A stretch of DNA of 19,375 nt from Methanobacterium sp. (GTDB lineage Archaea; Methanobacteriota; Methanobacteria; Methanobacteriales; Methanobacteriaceae). The DNA is taken from assembly GCA_020854975.1 (NCBI GenBank), contig JAHKLQ010000138.1, positions 1 through 19,375 of the forward strand. The letters run 5' to 3'. Below, piece by piece: positions 1-8,770 of this stretch. The first letter of the stretch is position 1. The number at the start of each line of letters is the position of its first letter. The position numbers and the translations under genes are program-made. The notes under the pieces were generated by a model, which did not search any database, was not told the DNA's origin, and saw only the letters and a program-made list of their open reading frames with translations.

Positions 1-1265
1 GAAAATTCTGCTGTAGCCAGTTCAGAGCAAGTAACACCATTTGATATGGCAAGAGACATGGTATCAACTCTTTCTGCGACTCTTTCCTCTCCGATCAGCT
101 GACAACCAATAACCTGTCCTTTAAGGTTGCAGATAATTTTCACATCGATTCGTTTTCCTCCAGGATAATAACGAGCCTTACTGAGTGCTTTTATTTTTCC
201 AGATATCACTTCTATCCCTTTTTGAGGGGCTAAGATCTTGGTTATGCCCACAGCACCAAATTCAAGATCTCCAACTTTAGAAACCATGGAATTTAGAACG
301 GGTTTAAATTCCCCACCAATACCTATGATATTTTTGGCAGCGATTTTACCCTGACCTACAGCAGCTGTCCCTAACATGGACTGAGTATATTCTCCGGTTA
401 TAGCATCCAAAACTTCTACACAGTCCCCAACAGCATATATATTCGGTATGGATGTTTGCATCTTTTCATTAACTCTGATGGCCATTTTGCCAAGTTTACA
501 GCCTGCTTTTCTGGCTAATTCAGTTCGTGGTCTAACTCCAGTAGCCAGTATAACCATATCTGCCTTTACAGTTATATCTCCAAAAACTACTCCTTCAACT
601 TGGTCTGTACCCAGAATCTTTTCTGCAGGACGATCCAAAATTATATCTATACCCTGTTTTTCAATGTACCCTTGAACTATTCCTGCCATATCTGGGTCTA
701 AGGATCTTGGAATAATTTGGGGTAGCATTTCAGTCATGGTGACCTTCAAACCTATTTGTTTAAGTGCATAAGATGTTTCTAAACCGATTAAACTTGCACC
801 TACCACCACTACATGTTTACTCTTTTCAGCCCACTTCTTGATTTTCAAACCGTCTTCAATAGTCCTGATTTTGAAAACACCATCTAACTCTGTTCCTTTA
901 ATGGGGGGAATGAATGAACTTGCCCCTGTGGCTATTACCAGACAATCATAGGATAATTCCTTTTCACTGGAATTATCTTGGTCGATTAGATGATATTTTA
1001 CCTTATTTTCACTGCTTATCACATCAAAAACTTCTGCTTCTGTTATGATCTTTATATCTTTTTTTAGATAATCTTCTGCTTCGTGCATGATAATATTATC
1101 AAAAGTTTCCACTTCTCCACCTAAAACATAAGGTATAGCACATGGGGAATAGGCAACATGCTTTTCAGTGGTAATTACAGTTATCTCTGCAGTTTTATTA
1201 CATTTTCTTATATTAGATGCTGTGGAAAGCCCACCAGCACCGCCACCAGCTACTACTATTTTCAT
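1..1265 (-). CDS. CoA-disulfide reductase / NADH oxidase-like FAD-dependent oxidoreductase, 3' end missing
   Basis: My translation from the ATG at 1265 begins MKIVVAGGGAGGLS, a dinucleotide-binding fold with GGGAGG at residues 7-12. The motif SPCAIPYVLGG follows (Cys42). It matches the single redox-active cysteine motif of the CoA-disulfide reductase/NADH oxidase group of pyridine nucleotide-disulfide reductases. A second nucleotide-binding motif, VVVVGASLIGLE, lies near residues 152-163, with Ala-Ser where Gly-Gly is common. The FAD-binding motif NIYAVGDCVEV lies further on. About 421 codons are present and the left edge cuts the gene; the family is usually about 440-450 residues, so only the tail is lost. 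An AGGTG ribosome site (1276-1280) supports the start. Activity on CoA disulfide, O2 or polysulfide cannot be told apart from sequence. It is a separate unit from thiI, 141 bases upstream. Confidence 0.85.
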   Translation of the reverse strand, partial: MKIVVAGGGAGGLSTASNIRKCNKTAEITVITTEKHVAYSPCAIPYVLGGEVETFDNIIMHEAEDYLKKDIKIITEAEVFDVISSENKVKYHLIDQDNSSEKELSYDCLVIATGASSFIPPIKGTELDGVFKIRTIEDGLKIKKWAEKSKHVVVVGASLIGLETSYALKQIGLKVTMTEMLPQIIPRSLDPDMAGIVQGYIEKQGIDIILDRPAEKILGTDQVEGVVFGDITVKADMVILATGVRPRTELARKAGCKLGKMAIRVNEKMQTSIPNIYAVGDCVEVLDAITGEYTQSMLGTAAVGQGKIAAKNIIGIGGEFKPVLNSMVSKVGDLEFGAVGITKILAPQKGIEVISGKIKALSKARYYPGGKRIDVKIICNLKGQVIGCQLIGEERVAERVDTMSLAISNGVTCSELATAEF

Positions 1266-1330
1266 TTTTATTTTTCACCTATGGAATAAACTATGAGAGG
1301 TATTATAATATGTAAGGACTTCCTATGTAA

Positions 1331-1342
1331 AGTTTATAATTT
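1331..1342 (-). promoter_or_regulatory. candidate TATA box for the flavoprotein gene
   Basis: The minus strand reads AAATTATAAACT here. Initiation about 25 bases downstream would fall near 1312 and leave a leader of roughly 45 bases carrying the AGGTG site. A second AT-rich candidate lies at about 1296-1310, so the assignment is tentative. Confidence 0.3.
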
Positions 1343-1365
1343 TAATAAATTACCAAGATTTAATG

Positions 1366-1377
1366 ATAAAAAAGGGT
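1366..1377 (-). terminator. candidate U-run terminator after thiI
   Basis: The minus strand reads CCC then TTTTTT (1368-1373), about 35 bases past the thiI stop. Archaeal intrinsic termination often needs only a U-run; this single run is modest evidence. Confidence 0.35.
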
Positions 1378-1406
1378 TATGGAGACTAAAATTAACTTCA
1401 ATATAT

Positions 1407-2558
1407 TTATTTAAGCAATTTAAGATGGGAAAATGCTTTATCAAGTTCAATTTCAGCATCAATCTTTTCCAGGGATTCTAAAACCAGGGGTAGTTCTGCA
1501 TGGGTTTCAGGATGCCTGGGAACAGCGGAACAATCACTATCTGGAAGAATAGATATGTCATATGTTCCAATCTTCTTGGCCAAATTCTCTATTTCCACCT
1601 TATCCATACCAATTAAAGGGCTTAAAATGGGCATTTGAGTTGAATAACGGGTAGCTAAGATGTTAGGGAGAGTTTGTGATGCCACTTGACCCAAACTACT
1701 GCCATCCACAATGGCCAGGGCTTTCTCCTTATGGGCAATCTTTTCAGCAATCTGGTACATCCCACTTTTACACAATACACAGGTCATCCTGTCAGGAGCT
1801 TCATCAATACATTTATGGAGGAATTCACCATAATCCACTTGATAAAGGTTAAGCTTCGCCCCTGCTGAATACTCTTTCAATTTCTGGTGGATTTTCAGGA
1901 TTTTCTCATTTGATCCAGAACTGTAAGGATAAGTGTTGAAATTAAGAAGGGTAACACTACAACCCCTTTTCATCATGAGAAAAGTTGCCGCTGGGGAGTC
2001 AATACCACTAGAAATGAGGACTATAACTCTTCCCTGGGTTCCTATAGGTAAACCTCCCAGTCCAGGGATTTTTTGGTGGAAAATGTAGGTTTTATCATCT
2101 CTCACTTCCACGAATAATTCGAAATCAGGGTTAGACAAATCAACCTCTGATTCTGTTACTCCATAAACTACTGATCCACAGTATGCTGCCATTTCCTGGC
2201 TGGTGAAGTCATGTTCACCCACCCTTTTACATCTGATGGCGAATGAATCATCTCCGGAAAAGATACCTTCTTTAACCAGTTTACCAATGTAGGTCTCAAT
2301 GAGTTCTTTAATGGAACTATGATCAGTCTGGGTCATGTCTGCTGGACTAAATGAAACAATACCGGGTATTTTCTGAAGAGAATCAATTGCTTTATCCATA
2401 TCATGGGGATAAATGAATATTCTACCCTGTTGTAACTTCACAGGACCATCAATTACTGTCTTGATATTCTCAATTAGTTTTCGTTCAAATCTTCCTCTAA
2501 CTTTACGGCTTTTAACACCAATTTCACCGTAACGAACTATGATTAATTTATCGTACAT
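1407..2558 (-). CDS. thiI: tRNA 4-thiouridine synthase ThiI, archaeal rhodanese-less form
   Basis: This 383-residue protein adenylates U8 of tRNA and replaces the oxygen with sulfur to give 4-thiouridine. An N-terminal ferredoxin-like/THUMP region spans about residues 1-165. It is followed by the PP-loop ATP pyrophosphatase motif VLISSGIDSP (residues 180-189), where Ser184 stands in the usual SGGIDSP glycine position. A CxxC pair (Cys260, Cys263) sits in TCVLCKSG; methanogen ThiI proteins without a rhodanese domain are known to depend on such a pair. Cys343 lies in DSDCSAVPRHP. No C-terminal rhodanese domain is present, as expected for methanogens. The ATG at 2558 has GGAG about ten bases upstream (2569-2572). 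The gene is monocistronic by spacing, with a TATA box at 2621-2628 and repeats further upstream. A role in thiamine synthesis is not implied. Confidence 0.93.
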   Translation of the reverse strand: MYDKLIIVRYGEIGVKSRKVRGRFERKLIENIKTVIDGPVKLQQGRIFIYPHDMDKAIDSLQKIPGIVSFSPADMTQTDHSSIKELIETYIGKLVKEGIFSGDDSFAIRCKRVGEHDFTSQEMAAYCGSVVYGVTESEVDLSNPDFELFVEVRDDKTYIFHQKIPGLGGLPIGTQGRVIVLISSGIDSPAATFLMMKRGCSVTLLNFNTYPYSSGSNEKILKIHQKLKEYSAGAKLNLYQVDYGEFLHKCIDEAPDRMTCVLCKSGMYQIAEKIAHKEKALAIVDGSSLGQVASQTLPNILATRYSTQMPILSPLIGMDKVEIENLAKKIGTYDISILPDSDCSAVPRHPETHAELPLVLESLEKIDAEIELDKAFSHLKLLK

Positions 2559-2620
2559 TTTTTTATGACTCCAGAAAATGGGAAAAACATGATAAACAAT
2601 GGTTAATTATGTTATATTGT

Positions 2621-2628
2621 TTATATAG
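2621..2628 (-). promoter_or_regulatory. TATA box of thiI
   Basis: The minus strand reads AAAGCTATATAAAC around this site. Transcription would begin near 2598 and give a leader of about 40 bases that includes the GGAG ribosome site. The two inverted repeats at 2651-2664 and 2692-2705 lie just upstream of it. Confidence 0.55.
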
Positions 2629-2630
2629 CT

Positions 2631-2712
2631 TTATATTGGGTTAATATTGGCTGTTTGTAAACAGTAGATGGTTATATTGGGTTAATATGGGGTGTTTGTA
2701 AACAGTTGATGG
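2631..2712. repeat. two tandem 41-bp repeats with an internal inverted repeat, upstream of thiI
   Basis: Units 2631-2671 and 2672-2712 are directly adjacent and match at 38 of 41 positions by eye. Each contains an inverted repeat: CTGTTTGTAAACAG at 2651-2664 (arms CTGTTT/AAACAG) and GTGTTTGTAAACAG at 2692-2705 (arms TGTTT/AAACA). Each unit also begins with TTATATTGGG, whose complement resembles a weak TATA element. The centres are 41 bases apart, close to four helical turns, which suits cooperative binding of a dimeric regulator. The placement upstream of the thiI TATA box points to regulation of thiI, which is inference. Confidence 0.85.
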
Positions 2713-2721
2713 TGGCATTAA

Positions 2722-2760
2722 ATGAAAAATAGGAAAGAAAATAGAAAAATTCAAAAAACA
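2722..2760 (-). terminator. U-rich terminator after the polyferredoxin-CBS operon
   Basis: Directly after the CBS gene stop the minus strand carries successive T-runs (TTTTTT, TTTTT, TTTT, TTTTT) within 40 bases, without an evident hairpin. This is the classical archaeal U-rich terminator pattern and is the clearest terminator in the window. Confidence 0.75.
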
Positions 2761-2761
2761 A

Positions 2762-3397
2762 TTATTTTCTTGCCTTAGCCACTTTTCTGGCAATAACCAG
2801 TTCTCCAATAGCTATGAGTCCTACAAAGAATTTTTCCAGTCCACCTGTAGCCCATATGGCTTCTCCGAAGGTGGAATTTTTTATCCGTTTCTCATAATCC
2901 TGGGCAGTGACTCTTTTACCGGTGCGTCTGCGGGTAACTATGGCTGATGCTTCCATGAGTTCATCCCAGCTTACCCCTTTAAGTTCTTCGTTCATAGCCT
3001 CGAAGATCTTGGAAACTTTAATTTCATAGAGGCTGGAAAGGGTTTTGACAATATCAAAAGCTCTTACCACACCCACGACCACGTCGTCATCATTAATCAC
3101 TGGTATGTTGAACACTTTATATTCTGATGCTTCTAAAACTGCTAAACGTGCAGGATCATCTTCTTGTACGTGGACAATGTCTTCCTTGGCGTACATCACG
3201 TCTTTAACCTTTTTTTTACCTTCTCTGAACCCACGGGTAACATCTAATGAAGTGATCCATCCAATAAGCTTTTTTTGACTGTCAACTACGGGTGTGGTGA
3301 ATCTGAGTTTTTTCTCCATTAAAATGGATACTTTTACCAGGTCATCATCAGGGGATACTACAATAAAATCTTTGTCCATCATTTCATTAACTAACAT
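2762..3397 (-). CDS. CBS-domain-pair protein with a conserved-looking C-terminal extension
   Basis: This 211-residue soluble protein starts MLVNEMMDKDFIVVSPDDDL, the typical opening of a CBS domain. The first CBS repeat spans about residues 1-60 and the second about 64-125 (VKDVMYAKEDIVHVQEDD and VVGVVRAFDIVKTL). CBS pairs usually bind adenosine nucleotides or S-adenosylmethionine and regulate a partner. Residues 130-211 form a basic extension with little similarity to anything I recognise (TRRRTGKRVTAQDYEKRI, then a hydrophobic GLEKFFVGLIAIGELVIA). Only one base separates its ATG from the stop of the polyferredoxin gene, and GGAG lies about ten bases upstream. The two are almost certainly co-transcribed and may act together. 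The ligand and partner are unknown. Confidence 0.85.
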   Translation of the reverse strand: MLVNEMMDKDFIVVSPDDDLVKVSILMEKKLRFTTPVVDSQKKLIGWITSLDVTRGFREGKKKVKDVMYAKEDIVHVQEDDPARLAVLEASEYKVFNIPVINDDDVVVGVVRAFDIVKTLSSLYEIKVSKIFEAMNEELKGVSWDELMEASAIVTRRRTGKRVTAQDYEKRIKNSTFGEAIWATGGLEKFFVGLIAIGELVIARKVAKARK

Positions 3398-3398
3398 C

Positions 3399-4154
3399 TT
3401 AAACCATCTCCAGTTTTAAAGCACCTACAGGGCATTTAGTAGAACAAACTTCACATAAGATACATTTTTCCGGGTCTAAAACTACCTGGTCACCTTCTAG
3501 TTTAATAGCATCCACCGGGCAGTTCTCTTCACAGACCTGGCATTGTACACAGGTTTCCTGATCCACCAGGAGTTCCTTGGTTTTAATCACCGGACCCAGT
3601 TCCCTTACCAGTTCTATGGAACCCTCAGGACAGACATTTACACAGGCCCCACAACCCACACATGCTTCCTTGTCAATCTGGGCAATTTCACCCTCTGGGA
3701 CTTGGATGGCTCCGGTGGGACAGAACCTGACGCAAGTTGCACATGAGTCACATTTATCAGGGTCCACATTGATTTTTTTCATACGCAGTTTACGATGAGG
3801 AACTTTAAGGTCTTTCAGATGATATTTAACATCATCGTCTTCCACATGAGTAGTACTTTCAATCACATGTATACAACTCACCGGGCAGGTCTGAGCACAT
3901 ATTTCACATTTAACACAGTTGTCAATTATTTTGGCAGGTCTAATGAATTTAGACTCTTCAATGGCATCTACAGGACATTCTTCCACACAAAGATTGCAAC
4001 GGACACATTCCGGGGAGATGGTTATGAATTTATCCTCTAAGACACAGTTTTCAATTTCACCTTTAAATCCTTCCTGAGTATCTTCCAGGTCCCTGGATCT
4101 GAGGGCCACCTCTCCCTCCAACATATCTTTCTTTTTTTTGAATGTAACATCCAT
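3399..4154 (-). CDS. polyferredoxin with six [4Fe-4S] motifs
   Basis: The 251-residue protein has six CxxCxxCxxxCP motifs beginning at Cys50, Cys80, Cys135, Cys165, Cys202 and Cys231. They are arranged as three two-cluster ferredoxin units after a charged N-terminal region of about 45 residues. It is a soluble electron carrier. I chose the ATG at 4154 (MDVTFKKKK) over the in-frame ATG at 4184: GGTG at 4160-4163 is well placed, and the TATA box at 4191-4201 would start transcription near 4170, inside the longer version. It lies about 120 bases after ehaT with its own promoter, and continues into the CBS gene. Its position beside eha suggests it delivers or accepts Eha electrons, which is inference. 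It is not EhaP or EhaQ, which are present separately. Confidence 0.88.
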   Translation of the reverse strand: MDVTFKKKKDMLEGEVALRSRDLEDTQEGFKGEIENCVLEDKFITISPECVRCNLCVEECPVDAIEESKFIRPAKIIDNCVKCEICAQTCPVSCIHVIESTTHVEDDDVKYHLKDLKVPHRKLRMKKINVDPDKCDSCATCVRFCPTGAIQVPEGEIAQIDKEACVGCGACVNVCPEGSIELVRELGPVIKTKELLVDQETCVQCQVCEENCPVDAIKLEGDQVVLDPEKCILCEVCSTKCPVGALKLEMV

Positions 4155-4190
4155 TTTAACACCGTTTAGCTTTTGTCTGCCCAAATTTGA

Positions 4191-4201
4191 GTATATTTAT
4201 T
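4191..4201 (-). promoter_or_regulatory. TATA box of the polyferredoxin-CBS operon
   Basis: The minus strand reads AATAAATATAC. Initiation near 4170 gives a short leader holding the GGTG ribosome site at 4160-4163. This also decides the start codon at 4154. Confidence 0.45.
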
Positions 4202-4273
4202 GTTTTTATTGTTTTGTTCTTCTTAGTTTATATTTTTATTTTATTAAGCACTCTTTTATTAGTTTTATCTATT

Positions 4274-5181
4274 TTAACTGAAATTCCTAAGAACAGATTT
4301 TGAAGGAAGACCAGTTGTGGCGCCCAATTCCTGCACACAGTAAGATGCCACGAAATTACCTATCATAGCTGATTCTTTGAGGTTTTTTCCTTCTAAAAAT
4401 CCATATAAGAATCCAGAGTTGAAAGCATCACCTGCACCGGTAGTGTCCTGGCAATTTACAGTGAATGCTTCAAGCTGATACGTCCGAATACCATCAGTAA
4501 CTGAACATCCTTTTACTCCCTGTTTCACCACCAAGACTTGAATACCAAAGTCCAAAAGGCTATTAATTTTATTTTCCTGACCCTCAATTTCAGGTACGAG
4601 AAGTTCAAGTTCCATATGGTTCAGTAGCATAATATTAGTTCGTTGGAGGATCTTCTCCAGGGATTTAATCCCCTTTGTTGCATAGATCATCCCTGGATCC
4701 AGGCTAACTTTAACTTCATCAGGAATAATATCCAGCAGTGCTTCCTGTGCTTTTATGGATTTACCTACAAATGAGGTAAGATGTATAAGTCGGGTACTGG
4801 AGGCGTAATCCTGGTTTATCTCATTAATGGTGATATTATCATTCACTCCAGGATCAACGTATAAGGCCCGTTCACCTTCAAGGTCCACATAACCATGAAC
4901 AGTTCCACTTCTTCCAGTAGGGCTCTGAATAATCCCCTCTGTATCAACACCTTCACTTTTCAGGTTTTCCATAAGAGTTTTTCCTTCCCTGTCACTGGCA
5001 ACTTTTCCCAGGAAACCAGTTTCCATTCCCAGTCTGGATAATCCTATTATCGTGTTGGCAGCGGATCCTCCACAGCTTTCATGGAGGTCTTCTATATATC
5101 CTTCTTCGTCTTTACAGGCGATCTTGTTCACCTGGAAAAGACGGTCCAGGTTAAGTGCTCCAAATCCAATCACATCCAGAC

Positions 5182-5185
<4 letters not shown>
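4274..5185 (-). CDS. ehaT: PfkB-family (ribokinase-like) sugar/nucleoside kinase, EhaT position
   Basis: This 303-residue protein is a PfkB carbohydrate kinase. The first signature is at residues 39-45 (GGSAANT, substrate and lid region). The second is at about 247-259 ([13 protein letters not shown]), with the GAGD catalytic Asp253 and anion hole. The length is typical of the family. The substrate cannot be read from sequence; PfkB members act on ribose, adenosine, fructose phosphates and others. Its ATG overlaps the stop of ehaS by four bases (ATGA), so the two are translationally coupled. It is the last of the R-S-T trio and fills the twentieth position of the eha gene set. The letter T is assigned by gene order and count and is less certain than the family. 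No physical association with the hydrogenase is shown. Confidence 0.82.
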
Positions 5186-6089
<904 letters not shown>

Positions 6090-6090
<1 letters not shown>

Positions 6091-7112
6091 TATCCCAACC
6101 CTCCTATTGCTTCTCCTCTAACTTCTTTACGGAACTTCTTACTATCCTCTGTTAACCCTTCAAGATTTTCAGGAGTAACCAGTTCCAATCTTGTATTGGT
6201 TTTAACTAATTTAGAGATTAATTCAGGGTTAACTTCATATTTTTGTAGTGCCTTTTCTGGGTTGTCAGTGAAGGAACTGGCAAATTCCAACACCAACTTA
6301 CTGTTGTATTGGTAAAACAAATCTGTAAGTATGGAAGTTATAACTGTATTATCTGAAATGACTGCAATCGAAGCCTCTTTCACTGCGTATTCATTACCAT
6401 TAAATGAAACAGCCAATCCGTAATGTTCTCGAGCATAACGTAGTGGTTCCACATCGGTGATACTATCCCCTACGTACATCAAATCATGGGGTTTGAAGTT
6501 ATGTTTACTGATAATGTCCAGCACAGCCTCTTTTTTAGCTTCTCCACCCACAGGTTTCACTTCCTGGAATAAGGAGCCAATTTCCATCTCAGGGATTTTT
6601 CCCCAGAAGATACGTTCCAGATTATCAAATTCAGGGTTGCGGGTGATGGATAAGCAGAATTCTTTAAGTTTATTCTTATCTTCTTTACTTAAGATGTGGT
6701 TATCCAGATCTAGACGAGTACAGTAACAGTGACTAAATGGAAAGTGAGTTAAATCACAGAGAGCCCGAATGTAGGGTTCATAACTGGTGCTGACAATAAA
6801 GGAGGGCATAGTTTCCTTCACTTTACCCAGAGTTTCCCGGGCCCCAGGGATGAGCAGAACATTCCTGGATGAAAACTCCTCCATATTTTGATTAGTAGCA
6901 CCATATGCTTTTAAAAATGGTAATATTAATTTTAAAGTGTCACCTGCATTGTATCCAGGTCGTTTAACCTCATCAACAAGTATGTCATCGTAACGACTAA
7001 CGATCTGGAAAAATTTTTCACCATCTTCGATAAAATGACTCGCCAGTTCAAAAGCATTATCATTGGCTGATATGGGGCCTTCGCAATCAGAAACAAAGAA
7101 TTTGTTACCCAA
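6090..7112 (-). CDS. ehaR: HAD-superfamily hydrolase, EhaR
   Basis: The 340-residue protein carries HAD phosphatase motifs. Motif I is VSDCEGP, with nucleophile Asp9 and Glu11 where Asp is usual. Motif II is FIVSTSYEP (Ser/Thr around 108-110). A motif III lysine is at 193-194 (GGEAKKEA), and motif IV is GDSITD (215-220). A large insert between motifs I and II would form the cap. The C-terminal 80 residues (about 260-340) are helical and extra. It is cytosolic and hydrophilic, and matches the HAD-type protein annotated as subunit R of hydrogenase A. Translation starts at TTG 7112 with AGGAGG seven bases upstream; no in-frame ATG fits. A 286-base spacer separates it from ehaQ, so R-S-T may have its own promoter. 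The substrate is unknown. Confidence 0.83.
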
Positions 7113-7130
7113 TTCACATCCTCCTGGGGT

Positions 7131-7209
7131 GTTTAAACAATATAACTGTTTAAACTTATTAAATTAAGCATGTTTAAACTAAACTATGAAATTAATCATT
7201 GGTTTAAAC
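7131..7209. repeat. cluster of four GTTTAAAC palindromes upstream of ehaR
   Basis: Exact 8-base palindromes occur at 7131-7138, 7148-7155, 7172-7179 and 7202-7209, at start intervals of 17, 24 and 30 bases. The nearest lies 18 bases upstream of the ehaR start. The first extends to TGTTTAAACA. The regular recurrence suggests operator sites; the regulator is unknown. Confidence 0.8.
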
Positions 7210-7243
7210 TCCTCACTAAACATATACTAATATTGGATTAAGA

Positions 7244-7272
7244 TTTAGATTAACAGGTTTTTAGATTAACAG
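7244..7272. repeat. 13-base direct repeat in the ehaQ/ehaR spacer
   Basis: TTTAGATTAACAG occurs at 7244-7256 and again at 7260-7272, a 16-base period. A partial relative (GATTAAG) precedes it. No function is apparent. Confidence 0.7.
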
Positions 7273-7398
7273 ATTAATTTTATTACACCCATCATATATT
7301 TTATTATATTTTTGGGATAAATTTATTTAGTTATTATAAGGATTAATTTATTTGGATTGTACTAATTATAAAATTAATCAATAAGGCCAATCAACAGA

Positions 7399-8700
7399 TT
7401 ATTTTTCATGGAGTTCAACGGCTTTAGTGGGACATATACGCTGACATTCACCGCACAAGATGCATTTATCCTGATCAACCATTACCTGGTCATCCACCAT
7501 ACTCATAGCATCCACGGGACACTTATTCACACAAACTCCACATCTTTGACAGGCCACATTGTCTATAAGCACTTCTCCTTCAGAAGGACCAAGAATTTTA
7601 CGGCGTTTAAAGAGTATATGCCCATCTTCCACTTGGAAAGATTCTTCTTGCAAGTTGATTGCCTGGAAAGGACAGGCTTCCACACACTGACCACAGAAAA
7701 CACAGTCATCTCCAATATGCACGGGTGAAGGCATCTCCAGTTCAATACAATCCACCGGACACTCTTTAATACAAGCCCCACAGCCAATACACTCTTCTTC
7801 TGAAACATTTATCACTCTAAGGGGTGAAGTGGCTTGAATTATTTCACAAAGATCTTCAACATCAAGTTTACCTTCCATAAGGGCCCTAATCTCATCTCTA
7901 ACCAAGTCAGTGACATCCTGAGTGAATTCATCCTCATCATGACTGTAACTTACTTCACGGGTGATCTTGTTTAAGATAGAATCAATCTTAACTGTTTCAC
8001 GAGCAAGTTTCTCACTTTCCTTCTCCAAAAGCTCTGAAGCGATTTCCATAGTTTTTATCTTGTTATATCCTTCATAAGCTCGTTTACGTGATGAATATTT
8101 AATAGCCGTGGAGGGACAGACATTCATACACTCCTCACACCGGGCACAGTAAGATGGATTAATGTAGGGGAGTTTATTCATCTTACCTACGTTAATTGCA
8201 CCTTTAGATGGGCAGACCCGGGTACAGGTCATACAGCCAATACATTTGTCCTGGTTAACCACAATGGCTTTACCCCCCACCACGGAGCGAGGCAGAATTT
8301 CACCATATTTAATGGCTTCAGTGGGACAAACACGGGAACAGTAACCACAACGAACACATTTATCCTCATCAATCTCACTGTGGGCCTCTTGATTCCCAGA
8401 ACTAACTAGATGTATAGCTCCAGTGCGACAGGCATCCACACAGGCACCGCACTGTCGACACAATTTGGTGTTTATATTGGGAACATTCTCTCTCCTTGGC
8501 TTAGAAAGGGTGGTTTCCATGGTGATAGCATCGTAGGGACAGGCTTCCCTGCACAGGATGCATCCGAAACATTTATCATCAATTTCAATATGATTATCAG
8601 GGGGAACTTCATGAACCGCATCTACTGGGCAAGCCTCAAGACAGGGCCTCTCCTTACAGGAGGCACATTTATCATGGTCTACTTCGTATTCCACTTCCAC
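7399..8700 (-). CDS. ehaQ: EhaQ, polyferredoxin with ten [4Fe-4S] motifs
   Basis: At least 433 residues hold ten cysteine motifs beginning at Cys12, 44, 81, 115, 153, 185, 304, 333, 384 and 413. This matches the 10[4Fe-4S] polyferredoxin known from the eha operon. Motif 1 is unusual (CxxCx4CxxxCP), and motif 3 ends CVDACR, lacking the usual proline. A charged, probably helical linker at about 202-296 separates six clusters from four. It relays electrons between the hydrogenase core and soluble partners (family knowledge and inference). The coordinates use GTG at 8700, which has a poor ribosome site. The frame stays open without ATG, GTG or TTG back to a stop at 8784, where AGGAGCTGAT (8783-8774) precedes ATT at 8769. 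The true protein may therefore be 23 residues longer. It lies 70 bases after ehaP. Confidence 0.9.
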   Translation of the reverse strand: MEVEYEVDHDKCASCKERPCLEACPVDAVHEVPPDNHIEIDDKCFGCILCREACPYDAITMETTLSKPRRENVPNINTKLCRQCGACVDACRTGAIHLVSSGNQEAHSEIDEDKCVRCGYCSRVCPTEAIKYGEILPRSVVGGKAIVVNQDKCIGCMTCTRVCPSKGAINVGKMNKLPYINPSYCARCEECMNVCPSTAIKYSSRKRAYEGYNKIKTMEIASELLEKESEKLARETVKIDSILNKITREVSYSHDEDEFTQDVTDLVRDEIRALMEGKLDVEDLCEIIQATSPLRVINVSEEECIGCGACIKECPVDCIELEMPSPVHIGDDCVFCGQCVEACPFQAINLQEESFQVEDGHILFKRRKILGPSEGEVLIDNVACQRCGVCVNKCPVDAMSMVDDQVMVDQDKCILCGECQRICPTKAVELHEK

Positions 8701-8770
8701 ATCCCGGAGTGGTTTGTAGATCTTCTTGGTTTCATCTGATTTTTTAGAGGTATCAGTTGTGCTGGTAATT

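Larger units (their letters stand above)
7113..7398. other. intergenic spacer inside the eha cluster (ehaQ/ehaR)
   Basis: This 286-base AT-rich spacer breaks an otherwise compact gene set. It holds four GTTTAAAC palindromes close to ehaR, a 13-base direct repeat, several TATA-like stretches on the minus strand (for example TTTAATAAG at about 7154-7163), and the AGGAGG site of ehaR. I see no coding capacity. No long U-run follows ehaQ. Confidence 0.7.

Noticed and set aside
2631..2712. CRISPR array
   Set aside because: Only two directly adjacent repeats occur with no spacers, in a promoter region, and no cas genes are nearby.
4155..4184. Longer polyferredoxin start at 4184
   Set aside because: It lies upstream of the probable transcription start set by the TATA box at 4191-4201, while 4154 has a good ribosome site.
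7113..7398. Mobile element scar between ehaQ and ehaR
   Set aside because: No transposase remnant, terminal inverted repeats or target duplication is visible; the palindromes are short and unevenly spaced.
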